The notes under the pieces were generated by a model. It did not search any database. It saw only the letters and a list, made by a program, of their open reading frames with translations, and was not told the origin of the DNA. A DNA stretch of 64,000 nt. Source: Candidatus Dormiibacterota bacterium. GTDB taxonomy: Bacteria; Chloroflexota; Dormibacteria; Aeolococcales; Aeolococcaceae. The position numbers and the translations under genes were made by a program. Shown here piece by piece: positions 15,734 through 23,175 of this stretch. The DNA lies in NCBI GenBank assembly GCA_003153505.1, contig PLZA01000016.1:23988-87987 (forward strand). Reading direction: 5' to 3'. Within the stretch, counting starts at the first letter, position 1. Each line of letters opens with the position of its first letter.

Positions 15734-17454
15734 GGTGACTTGGTGGAGATGACCACGAAGTTCTCGTCGATCTCGATCTGCGAGGCACGCAGCGGGAGAT
15801 AGAAGAGCTTGAACGGCCATTCGGAGACGGTGACGCCCTGGACCTTCGCGATATTGCTTTGCACGATATGTTGTGCGTTCCCCGGGTTCCGCCCGGTCAG
15901 CTGCGCCTTCAGGGTGTTGAGATTGACTGTCGGCTGGCTGAAGTCGGTGGCCGAGCAGGCGAGGACGACCGTGCCGGTGTCGTTCGCCTGCGTCACGTCG
16001 CAGGGCGGCGTGTTGAGCCGGCCCGGCGCGAGCTCGTCCCCCGGTTTGACGAGCTTGTCGAGGTCCGCGATGACGTCATTGCGGACCGCAACCGGGTCGT
16101 AGATGGTCGCCCGGGCGGCAGCCGTGACCTGGATCGAACTCGCGGCGAACGGCGCATTGACCGCGGGGAGTTTCGGGGGGTTCGTCGAGTAGGAGATCAA
16201 CTCCCCGTTGCCGCCGGGATCCTTGGCGAAGGTCTTGCCCGCAGCCCTCCCCTGAAGGTCGGTCTGGAGCTGGGACGCGAGCGCACTCTGGAGCTGGGTG
16301 ATCTGAGCGTTCCAGTTCGCGACGTCCGTGGCACTTGCTGACGCGACCTGTTTGGGATCCGCGCCACCGGAGGCTGCGTTGCTGTTGGTGACGCTGATAT
16401 GCGTTCCTGGGCACTGGATGGGGTCCGGGCATGGATCGCCGGGCCACAACGTGAGCGCTCCCGCGCCGACATTGCCTGACGCCGCAGCGGTTTGGTCGAC
16501 ATACGGCGCATTGGCGTTGTAAGGATTGCCGGCGCACGCACCAACCGGCGGTGGATTGACCGGGCCGATGCAGATCACCGTGGTCTTGGCAGGCACGTAC
16601 GTGATCGACTGATCCGCGGTCTTCACGTACGAACCGACGTTGTTCGCGGGGAGTGCAAATTGGATATCGCTCGTGGCGTCGGTCGTGAACGTCAAGGTCA
16701 CCTTGGCCGCGGTTGCCGGCAGCGTGGTGGTTCCCGTCGGAGTTGCCGTAAACGACTGATTGGCCGTGCTCGTGACCACCCCGGTGAGCACGTGATCAGG
16801 CTGGCTCGCGGTCGTCACATCAGGACTTCCCTGGATCGTCGAATTGACCGACAGCGGCGTCGCCGCGATGGTGATGGTGATCTTCGCCGACGGTGCCAGC
16901 GCCATGAACAGGACGATGCCGAGGACCGCGACCAGGACACCCGCGACGTAGAGGAAACGGCGGCGGTCCCAGCCGCGCGAGGGACGCGCCGGTGGGAGCT
17001 GCGTGAGGACCCGGCGCGGTTCGAGCCGGGCGGTTGCCGGGGCATGCGCGGGCGGCGTGATTGACGGTGGCGCCGGAGGAGGCGCTGGCGGCGGCTCGAG
17101 AACGGCGGCGGCGGCGAGCCCGCTCGCCCCTGCTGTCACCCCTCGGACCACGCCGGCACCGCCGACGCGTGGGCCCGCCAGCTCGATGCCGCGCTCGAAG
17201 GCGGGAACCGAGCCGTAGACCTGGATGCCGCTCGCCCGCGCGAGCTGCTGGAGGCGTGGGTCCTCAGTGACGATCGAGGTCCGTCGGCCGGACTGATTGC
17301 TGAACTGAGCGAGAAGGCGGACGTTCAGGGGTGTCTGCAGCGCCCGGCTGGATCCGGGGACGACCAGCCCGACGTTCAGGTCCGGGGACGAGCGAACCCG
17401 GTCGATGAGATCAGCGATCTCATCGTCGGCCTTGGCAATGACAACAGCAGACAT
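15730..17454 (-). CDS. Single-pass membrane protein with extracytoplasmic baseplate-J-like region
   Basis: A 574 aa protein of unknown function. Residues 1-92 form a cytoplasmic alpha/beta domain with the pattern VGLVVPGSSRALQTPLNVRLL...SIVTEDPRLQQLARASGIQVY. A proline-rich linker (about 120-160) and one transmembrane helix (about 167-187, after a WDRRR basic anchor) follow, then an outside domain rich in Thr/Ala/Val. Six cysteines in pairs (CIGPV...GAC, DPC...QC, PPC...LAC) could form disulfides. I recall similar architecture under the label baseplate J/gp47 in Chloroflexi and Patescibacteria. It lies six bases after an FtsA-like gene; no phage gene is nearby. Confidence 0.6.
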   Translation of the reverse strand: MSAVVIAKADDEIADLIDRVRSSPDLNVGLVVPGSSRALQTPLNVRLLAQFSNQSGRRTSIVTEDPRLQQLARASGIQVYGSVPAFERGIELAGPRVGGAGVVRGVTAGASGLAAAAVLEPPPAPPPAPPSITPPAHAPATARLEPRRVLTQLPPARPSRGWDRRRFLYVAGVLVAVLGIVLFMALAPSAKITITIAATPLSVNSTIQGSPDVTTASQPDHVLTGVVTSTANQSFTATPTGTTTLPATAAKVTLTFTTDATSDIQFALPANNVGSYVKTADQSITYVPAKTTVICIGPVNPPPVGACAGNPYNANAPYVDQTAAASGNVGAGALTLWPGDPCPDPIQCPGTHISVTNSNAASGGADPKQVASASATDVANWNAQITQLQSALASQLQTDLQGRAAGKTFAKDPGGNGELISYSTNPPKLPAVNAPFAASSIQVTAAARATIYDPVAVRNDVIADLDKLVKPGDELAPGRLNTPPCDVTQANDTGTVVLACSATDFSQPTVNLNTLKAQLTGRNPGNAQHIVQSNIAKVQGVTVSEWPFKLFYLPLRASQIEIDENFVVISTKSP

Positions 17455-17460
17455 CGGCGC

Positions 17461-18726
17461 CTATACCTTCATCGTCTTCAAAACGCGGCGCATGAGCCCG
17501 CCGAGGGGCTCGTCCGTGTCATCTTCCAGCGTCACGGCGTGGCGCGCAAGCCCCATCGGGGTCACGTCCTGGCTGCCGACGAGCAGTCCGGTGGTGTCGT
17601 AGACGCCCGTGACGTCGCCCGGACCGAGCACCTTGACCGTCGGCGGACGCGTGAACGGCACCGTATCCGACCAATCGAGGATGCGCAGTTGCTCCGCGAC
17701 CTCGGGCAGCGCGGCGCCGCCTCCCGCGAGGCAGATCGAGCCCGGGAGGGGGTCCGGTCCCGCAAGCTCCTCGAGGGTCAGGGCGACACCCTGCGCCAGG
17801 ACCTCGGCTGTGGGCGTGAGTGCCCTGCGAGCCATCGCGCTCTGCTCGGCGGCGAGGTGCCCCTCCGAGTGCGCCACCTTGAAGCGCTCCGCCTCGTCGA
17901 GGTCCATCGAGAGGTCGGTGGCGAGGCGTTTTGTGAACGAACGCCCACCGAGGGCGAACATCCGGGTCGCCTCGATGCCGCCCCGGCGGACCACGGCGAT
18001 GTCGGTCGTCCCGCCGCCGACGTCCACGAAGATCGCGCCCAGCTCGTTGGATTCCGCCGACGAGCAGCCGCGCGCCAGAGCGTAGGGCTCGGCGACCGTG
18101 GCGACGAGCTCGAGGTCGAGTTCCTGCGCGATCGCCTGTAATGCGCCGATATGGGTGAGCGGAGCGAACGTGTTGAACACCGTGATCTCGACGACGTGCC
18201 CCTGGAAATCCACCGGGTTGCTGACTGCGTATCCGTCGATGCGCACCGAGGTGATCGTGCTGTGGACCAGCTTGACGTTCACCTCCTGGACGCCGAGGTC
18301 GTGCGACATCTGACGAACTGCCTCGCGGAGCGCTCGCCGTTGCACCGCCTGAAGCGCCGTGGCGAGATCCGCCTGGGTGATGCGTGCCTGGGGCTGCGGC
18401 CTCGGCATGGTCATGGTCGTGCTGAAGCCGCGAACCTGCTCGCCGGCGATCCCGATGACCGCCTGGCCCGGGATCGTCTCGCACATGTCCTCGGCCTCGG
18501 TCAGCGCGCGGTCGCAGTTGTCGATGACCGCCTGGAGGTCGGCGACGGCGCCTGCCTGCATGTGGGTCTGCGCCTGACGGACCTTACCGACCCCGAGCAC
18601 GATGCCCTTGTCGTTCTCGCGTTTCACGATCAGGGCCTTGACGAACTCGGTGCCGATGTCGAGCACGGTGTAGTGGCTCTGGAACTCCTCACGCCGCTTG
18701 AGCAGGGCGAACTTTCGCTTTCCCAT
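17461..18726 (-). CDS. FtsA/PilM-like actin-fold ATPase
   Basis: A 421 aa actin-superfamily protein. Phosphate-1 motif TVLDIGTEFVKALIV is near residues 20-34, an SHS2-type insertion is around 160-210, phosphate-2 FVDVGGGTTDIAVV is near 227-240, and the adenosine motif ICLAGGGAALPEV is near 335. The C terminus LGGLMRRVLKTMKV looks like an amphipathic membrane-targeting helix, as in FtsA. No ftsZ is nearby. Instead it is paired with the baseplate-J-like membrane protein, so a PilM/FtsA-like cytoplasmic partner role is more likely than a divisome role. It shares one base with the alaS stop. Confidence 0.75.
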   Translation of the reverse strand: MGKRKFALLKRREEFQSHYTVLDIGTEFVKALIVKRENDKGIVLGVGKVRQAQTHMQAGAVADLQAVIDNCDRALTEAEDMCETIPGQAVIGIAGEQVRGFSTTMTMPRPQPQARITQADLATALQAVQRRALREAVRQMSHDLGVQEVNVKLVHSTITSVRIDGYAVSNPVDFQGHVVEITVFNTFAPLTHIGALQAIAQELDLELVATVAEPYALARGCSSAESNELGAIFVDVGGGTTDIAVVRRGGIEATRMFALGGRSFTKRLATDLSMDLDEAERFKVAHSEGHLAAEQSAMARRALTPTAEVLAQGVALTLEELAGPDPLPGSICLAGGGAALPEVAEQLRILDWSDTVPFTRPPTVKVLGPGDVTGVYDTTGLLVGSQDVTPMGLARHAVTLEDDTDEPLGGLMRRVLKTMKV

Positions 18727-21332
18727 CAGGCCGCGTGCCCCATGGACTCGGTGATGGTGTCGCGGAGCAGCGACACCGCGGCGTCGCGCTTGGACGGATC
18801 GCCGACCTTGCCGCGACCGAGGTCGGGACGTCCTCCTCCCCTACCACCGGTGATCTGCGCGGCGCTGGTCACCAGGGTCCCGGCGTGGATGCCGGCTTCG
18901 AGCGCGCGCCCCCCGACCTTGACGACGAGCGTCGCAGGACCGAGCACGGCCGCGACGCCGTCACCGTGGAGCTGCTCGGCGAGGAGCCGATCGCCCGCCT
19001 GGGAAACGCCCTCAGCGTCGATGTCACCATCGAGGAGGAGGTGCGCGAAAGGCACGCCACCCGCATCCTCGACGACGGCCGCGTCCGTCGACACGGTTGA
19101 CGGCGCCGCCTGGCGAGCCTGGGTGACGTCTCGGCTGAGCTTCCTGAGCTGTTCCTGGAGGGCCGTCACCCGTTCGGGGACCTCCTCCGGACGGGTCTTC
19201 AGCGCCCGTGCCGTGGTCTGCAGGGCTGCGCCCGTGCGCCGCCAGCGCTCCTCGGCGCTCTCGCCCGAGACCATCTCGATGCGCCGGATGCCCTGGCCGA
19301 TGCTGCTCTCGGAGACGAGGATCGCCGCGCCCAGGTCGCCGCTCCGGGTGACGTGCGTGCCGCCGCACAGCTCACGAGACCAGCCCCCGAAGTCGACAAC
19401 GCGTACGTCAGGCGTGTACGCCTCGTCGATCAGGGCGATCGCGCCACTAGCGCGCGCGTCGGCGAGCGGCATCAGCGCGACGGTGCGCTCGAGGTTGCGC
19501 CGGATCCCCTCGTTGACTCGATGTTCGATGTCGGCCAGCTCCTCTGGGGTGAGCGCTCTGGAAAACGAGAAGTCGAAGGTGGTGTGGTCCGGCCCCACGA
19601 ACGATCCGCGCTGCACGACTCCCTCACCGAGGACCTCGCGCAATGCGCGATTGAGCAGGTGCGTTGCACTGTGATGGCGCGCGATCCGACCGCGCCGGAC
19701 GGCATCGACCTGCACATGGAGCAGCTGTCCGGGACGGAGCTCACCGGCCTGCACGAGCACATCGTGCGCTCGCGTGTCGCTGCCCGCCACTGGCTGGGTG
19801 TCGCGGACGACGCCACTGCCGCCGGCCCAGGCCAGCGTCCCGGTGTCGCCGACCTGACCGCCCGCCTCGGCATAGAACGGCGACACGTCGAGCAGCACCG
19901 GGCCGCTTTCACCGGCGCCGAGCGCCGCGACTTCGTGGTCGAGCCCGATGCGCAGCACGGTGGCATCCGTCTCCAGGGAGTCGTAGCCGATGAAGCGCGT
20001 CGGCGGCAGGGCGTCAGCTCCCGCAAAGCCGACCCGGCGTGCTGACGCCTGGCCGCGCTCTCGCTGTTCCAGCATGGCCGACTCGAATCCTTCGAGGTCG
20101 ACCGTTGCCCCTCGCTCCGCTGCCATCTCGACCGTTAACTCGATTGGGAGCCCGAAGGTGTCATAGAGCCGGAATGCGTCGGCGCCTTCGATGCGAACCG
20201 GGTTGCGTGCCAGCAGCGCTCCGAGCCGCTCGGTGCCCGCATCGAGGGTTCGTGCAAACGCCTCCTCCTCGGCGCCCAGGGTCTGCTCGATCAGCCCGCG
20301 AAATTCGACGAGCTCAGGGTAGGCCGGACCCATGATGCCCACCAGGTCGCCCGTGCCGGACGCCAGGCCGCCGCTGAGAGCGACGCGGCGGGCATGCACC
20401 GCAGCGCGCCGGATCAGCCTGCGAAGGACATAGCCACGCCCCTCGTTGGCCGGCAGTACGCCCGCGGAAAGCAGGAACCCGGCCCCGCGCAGATGGTCCG
20501 CGAGCACGTAGAAGGACCGTTCGAGGCTTGGATCGGCGGCGCCGGCGCTCGCTCGAGCCCGGAAACCGTTGACGATCGGCGCGAAGTGGTCCGTTGCATA
20601 CCCGGTCCGGTCGCCCTGGACGATGGCAACGACCCGGTCGAACCCCATTCCCGTGTCGACGGTGGGGTTGGGCAGCAGCGGGCGCGATCCGTCGGCCTGC
20701 TGGTCGAACTCCATGAAGACGAGGTTCCAGAACTCCTCGAAGCGGTCGCCGCCGCATTCGTCCTGGGGCGTGCAGTCGGTCCGGCCGCAGGAGCACGCGC
20801 CTCCCCAGTCAAAGTACAGCTCGCTGTCGTACCCGCACGGGCCGGTCGGACCGGCCGCCCACCAGTTCTCGGTCAGACGCGAGATCCGCTCCCTGGGCAC
20901 GCCGATCTTCTCGACCCAGAGCCGCTCGGACTCGGTGTCGTCCGGGTAGATGCTCGGCCACAGGCGGCCGGGGTCGAGACCGAGCACGTCGGTGGAGAAC
21001 TCCCACGCGTAATCGATCGCGGTCTCCTTGAAGTAGTGGCCGATCGACCAGTTGCCCAGCATCTCGAAAAACGTGTGATGCGTCGGGTCACCGACCGAGG
21101 CCATGTCGTCATATTTCAGGCCCGCGCCGCGAAAGCACTTCTGACACGACACCAGGTCGCGCGACGGCGGCGTGCGCTGACCGGTGATCCACGGCTTCAG
21201 CGGCACCATTCCGGCCACGGTGAAGAGAAGCGACGGATCGTCGTGGGGAATGAGCGGAAAGCTCGCGAGCCGGTAGTGCCCGCGCTCTTCGAAGAAGCGA
21301 AGAAATCGCTCCCGGATCTCAGAGCTGAGCAC
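18726..21332 (-). CDS. alaS: Alanyl-tRNA synthetase
   Basis: Class II synthetase charging tRNA-Ala with editing. The 868 aa protein has the N-terminal EIRERFLRFFEERGH, catalytic SFFE-like HHTFFEMLGNWSIGHYFKE, the editing-domain zinc motif HHSATHLLNRALRE and CGGTHVTRSGDLG, and a C-terminal C-Ala domain with GRGGGRPDLGRGK. The start is the GTG at 21332 (a TTG six bases upstream is the alternative). A strong inverted repeat sits just upstream, between it and the sigma-factor gene. Confidence 0.95.
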   Translation of the reverse strand: MLSSEIRERFLRFFEERGHYRLASFPLIPHDDPSLLFTVAGMVPLKPWITGQRTPPSRDLVSCQKCFRGAGLKYDDMASVGDPTHHTFFEMLGNWSIGHYFKETAIDYAWEFSTDVLGLDPGRLWPSIYPDDTESERLWVEKIGVPRERISRLTENWWAAGPTGPCGYDSELYFDWGGACSCGRTDCTPQDECGGDRFEEFWNLVFMEFDQQADGSRPLLPNPTVDTGMGFDRVVAIVQGDRTGYATDHFAPIVNGFRARASAGAADPSLERSFYVLADHLRGAGFLLSAGVLPANEGRGYVLRRLIRRAAVHARRVALSGGLASGTGDLVGIMGPAYPELVEFRGLIEQTLGAEEEAFARTLDAGTERLGALLARNPVRIEGADAFRLYDTFGLPIELTVEMAAERGATVDLEGFESAMLEQRERGQASARRVGFAGADALPPTRFIGYDSLETDATVLRIGLDHEVAALGAGESGPVLLDVSPFYAEAGGQVGDTGTLAWAGGSGVVRDTQPVAGSDTRAHDVLVQAGELRPGQLLHVQVDAVRRGRIARHHSATHLLNRALREVLGEGVVQRGSFVGPDHTTFDFSFSRALTPEELADIEHRVNEGIRRNLERTVALMPLADARASGAIALIDEAYTPDVRVVDFGGWSRELCGGTHVTRSGDLGAAILVSESSIGQGIRRIEMVSGESAEERWRRTGAALQTTARALKTRPEEVPERVTALQEQLRKLSRDVTQARQAAPSTVSTDAAVVEDAGGVPFAHLLLDGDIDAEGVSQAGDRLLAEQLHGDGVAAVLGPATLVVKVGGRALEAGIHAGTLVTSAAQITGGRGGGRPDLGRGKVGDPSKRDAAVSLLRDTITESMGHAA

Positions 21333-21340
21333 GTGCAAAA

Positions 21341-21366
21341 GAATTCGACAGCAAGTTGTCGAATTC
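21341..21366 (-). terminator. Perfect 10-bp inverted repeat between sigma-factor gene and alaS
   Basis: GAATTCGACA and its exact complement TGTCGAATTC flank six bases. On the minus strand the repeat begins at the sigma-factor stop codon and is followed by TTTT, which fits an intrinsic terminator with a weak, AT-containing stem. It ends only eight bases before the alaS start, so it would also sit in any alaS leader. A TAGAAT hexamer overlapping the stop codon could be an alaS -10. A regulatory operator is therefore an alternative reading. Confidence 0.55.
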
Positions 21367-22184
21367 TACACGGGCGCCTCGGCCCCGAACTCCTTGCGCA
21401 GGTGCTCGACTGCCGCGCGCTGCAATCGTGAGACGTGCATTTGCGAAATACCGAGTCGTTTCGCGACTTCCGTTTGCGGCAATTGCTCGACGAAGCGCAT
21501 CGCAAGGATCTTGCGTTCGCGTGGCGTGAGATGTGCCATCACCTGCTCGAGGACGTCCTGCATCTCGACCCGCTCGAGGTTGTCATCAGCGAGCCCGATG
21601 CGGTCGCCGAGAGTGAGGGGCTCGTCGCCGCCCCCGACCGGACCGTCGAGCGAGACGGTGTGCTGCGCCGGGGCGACCTCCATGGCGGCAAGGACCTGGT
21701 CGGGCTCGAGCCCCACGCGGGCTCCGATCTCCGCGACCGACGGCGACCGCCCCAGTTCGTTCTGGAGTTGCTGGGTCGCCGCGTTCACCTTGGCGAGGTT
21801 CTCCTGGAGGCGGCGGGGAACGCGCACCGCCCAGGACCGATCGCGAAAATGACGCCGGATCTCACCGGCGATGGTGGGCGTCGCGAAGGTGCTGAACTCG
21901 TTCTCGAGGGACGGGTCGAAGCGCTCGATCGCCTGGATCAGCCCGAGAAACCCGACCTGCTCGACGTCTTCGAGGGGCTCGCCCCGATTGGCGAAACGAC
22001 GCGCGATGTAGTGGACGAGATCGCTGTTGAGCTCGACGAGGCGTTCGCGGATGCGAGGGTCGCGGGTCTCGTGGAATTCCCGCAGCAGGCGCCGCATCTC
22101 GGCTCGCTCTGCCGTTTCCGCCGGCTTTGCAATGGTTCGCTCGCGGGTCGCCACACCGTCGCCGCGCCCCGGCGAGGGGGTCAC
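21366..22184 (-). CDS. SigB/SigF-type alternative sigma factor
   Basis: A 272 aa group 3 sigma-70 factor with regions 2 to 4. Region 2 contains LVHYIARRFANRGEPLEDVEQVGFLGLIQAIERFDP and the -10-binding FSTFATPTIAGEIRRHFRD stretch (landmarks near 55-115). Region 3 has ELGRSPSVAEIGARVG, and region 4 ends with TPRERKILAMRF and LPQTEVAKRLGISQMHVSRLQ. It overlaps the upstream RsbW-like gene by four bases, the arrangement of stress or sporulation sigma factors controlled by partner switching. Its regulon is unknown. Confidence 0.9.
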   Translation of the reverse strand: MTPSPGRGDGVATRERTIAKPAETAERAEMRRLLREFHETRDPRIRERLVELNSDLVHYIARRFANRGEPLEDVEQVGFLGLIQAIERFDPSLENEFSTFATPTIAGEIRRHFRDRSWAVRVPRRLQENLAKVNAATQQLQNELGRSPSVAEIGARVGLEPDQVLAAMEVAPAQHTVSLDGPVGGGDEPLTLGDRIGLADDNLERVEMQDVLEQVMAHLTPRERKILAMRFVEQLPQTEVAKRLGISQMHVSRLQRAAVEHLRKEFGAEAPV

Positions 22185-22615
22185 GACGCCTTGTATTTGG
22201 TCAGCCGAACGCGCAGGCTCCCAGTTCGCTCGTCGACTCGGTAGGTGCTGTCGTCGACGAAGAGGCCCATGAGGCGGAGTGCCAGGTCCGTCGCGGCGAC
22301 CAGCTCGCCCTCGTGCCCGAGTCCTGCCTGCTCCGCGCGTGCCCTGAGCTCCGCATCGCGATTCACCGTGCTCCGGACGGTGACCTCGAGGCCGGTATCG
22401 CTCATCTTGAAGACGATCCGGACCTGGCCCGCGATCGAGCCCGAGTGCTCGAGGCAGCGTATGGCGTTCTCACAGGCCTGCGCCACTGCGATCGTGAGGT
22501 CATCGATGGCATCCATGTCGAACCCGGCAAGCGATCCGAATGCTCCCGCTGCCCGTTTGGCGACCAGGACATGCTCGCGATCAGCGGGGAGACGGAGCTC
22601 GGAGACAGTTCCCAT
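22181..22615 (-). CDS. RsbW-like HATPase-fold anti-sigma protein (degenerate)
   Basis: A 144 aa protein with the size, position and fold pattern of anti-sigma kinases of the RsbW/SpoIIAB group: AVAQACENAI around residue 45 is the N-box helix. The Glu normally in that helix (E-A-C-x-N) is Gln here while the Asn is kept, and no DxGxG ATP-lid motif can be seen after LEVTVRS. It may bind the sigma factor without kinase activity. The ATG at 22615 is chosen; a GTG at 22636 in frame is possible. No RsbV-like antagonist is encoded next to it. Confidence 0.7.
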   Translation of the reverse strand: MGTVSELRLPADREHVLVAKRAAGAFGSLAGFDMDAIDDLTIAVAQACENAIRCLEHSGSIAGQVRIVFKMSDTGLEVTVRSTVNRDAELRARAEQAGLGHEGELVAATDLALRLMGLFVDDSTYRVDERTGSLRVRLTKYKAS

Positions 22616-22672
22616 GGCGGTGTTTACGTACCCCACTGCGCGAGCCCCGAAACAGCCCCAGGGCCTGAGACC

Positions 22673-22879
22673 TCAGGCGCTCGACGGCTCAGAGGAGGAA
22701 CCCGAGGGAGCAGCTGCCGCAGCGGCACGGCCTTCATCCACGGCTCCGGCGATCTCGGCCTCCCATTCGCGAGCCTCCGCCTCCTCGCGACGGCGAGCGC
22801 GGACGCGCCAGAAAAAAACAGCGCCGGTGATGGCGGCGCCTGTTGCCACCAGCCCTTTCTTACCGAACGGTACGCGCAT
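22673..22879 (-). CDS. Small single-pass membrane protein, unknown function
   Basis: A 68 aa product: a short basic N terminus (MRVPFGKKG), one hydrophobic helix (about residues 9-24), then RVRARRREEAEAREWEAEI, a charged cytoplasmic helix, and an Ala/Ser-rich tail. A GGGAGG ribosome-binding site lies eight bases before the ATG, which distinguishes it from overlapping frames. It lies between the small three-helix membrane-protein gene and the anti-sigma gene on the same strand. Function not recognised. Confidence 0.6.
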   Translation of the reverse strand: MRVPFGKKGLVATGAAITGAVFFWRVRARRREEAEAREWEAEIAGAVDEGRAAAAAAPSGSSSEPSSA

Positions 22880-22911
22880 TCCACGAGCCTCCCGAATTGC
22901 CGACTCGGTGA

Positions 22912-23175
22912 TTATGGCCCTCGGCGGCGCGTCGGCGCGAGCACCGCGCCGGTCACCTCGAAGAGCACCACGCCCACCGCGTCGGCGACCGGATGGAGCG
23001 CACCGAGCTGCGGGCCGCCCACCCGGGTGGCGATGGCCAGGAGCTCGCCGGCGACAAGGCCTGCCGCCGCCAGCAGCAGGGTGAGGAGAAACAATCCACG
23101 CCGGGGCATCACCAGCGCTGAGAGCGTGGTGCCGATGGCCACGAAGAGAACGGCGAGGCCGAGCCCCGGGCTCAC
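22912..23175 (-). CDS. Small polytopic membrane protein, unknown function
   Basis: An 87 aa hydrophobic protein with about three membrane segments (near 5-20, 27-45 and 62-80). The GTG start at 23175 overlaps the aspS stop (GTGA), so translation is probably coupled to AspS. No family is recognised. The composition (PGLGLAVLFVAIGTTLSAL and so on) is clearly membrane-like and unlike shadow frames, which supports a real gene. Confidence 0.6.
   Translation of the reverse strand: MSPGLGLAVLFVAIGTTLSALVMPRRGLFLLTLLLAAAGLVAGELLAIATRVGGPQLGALHPVADAVGVVLFEVTGAVLAPTRRRGP

Noticed and set aside
15730..17454. Prophage remnant, suggested by baseplate-J-like similarity
   Set aside because: No other phage gene nearby, the protein has its own cytoplasmic domain and membrane anchor, and it overlaps ruvX in a housekeeping operon.
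21333..21366. T-box or other amino acid-responsive leader for alaS
   Set aside because: The leader is too short and lacks a T-box sequence; only a simple hairpin is seen.
22624..22884. Alternative minus-strand frame of 86 codons over the small membrane gene
   Set aside because: It lacks a ribosome-binding site and membrane or domain pattern; the overlapping 68-codon frame has both a GGGAGG site and a clear helix.
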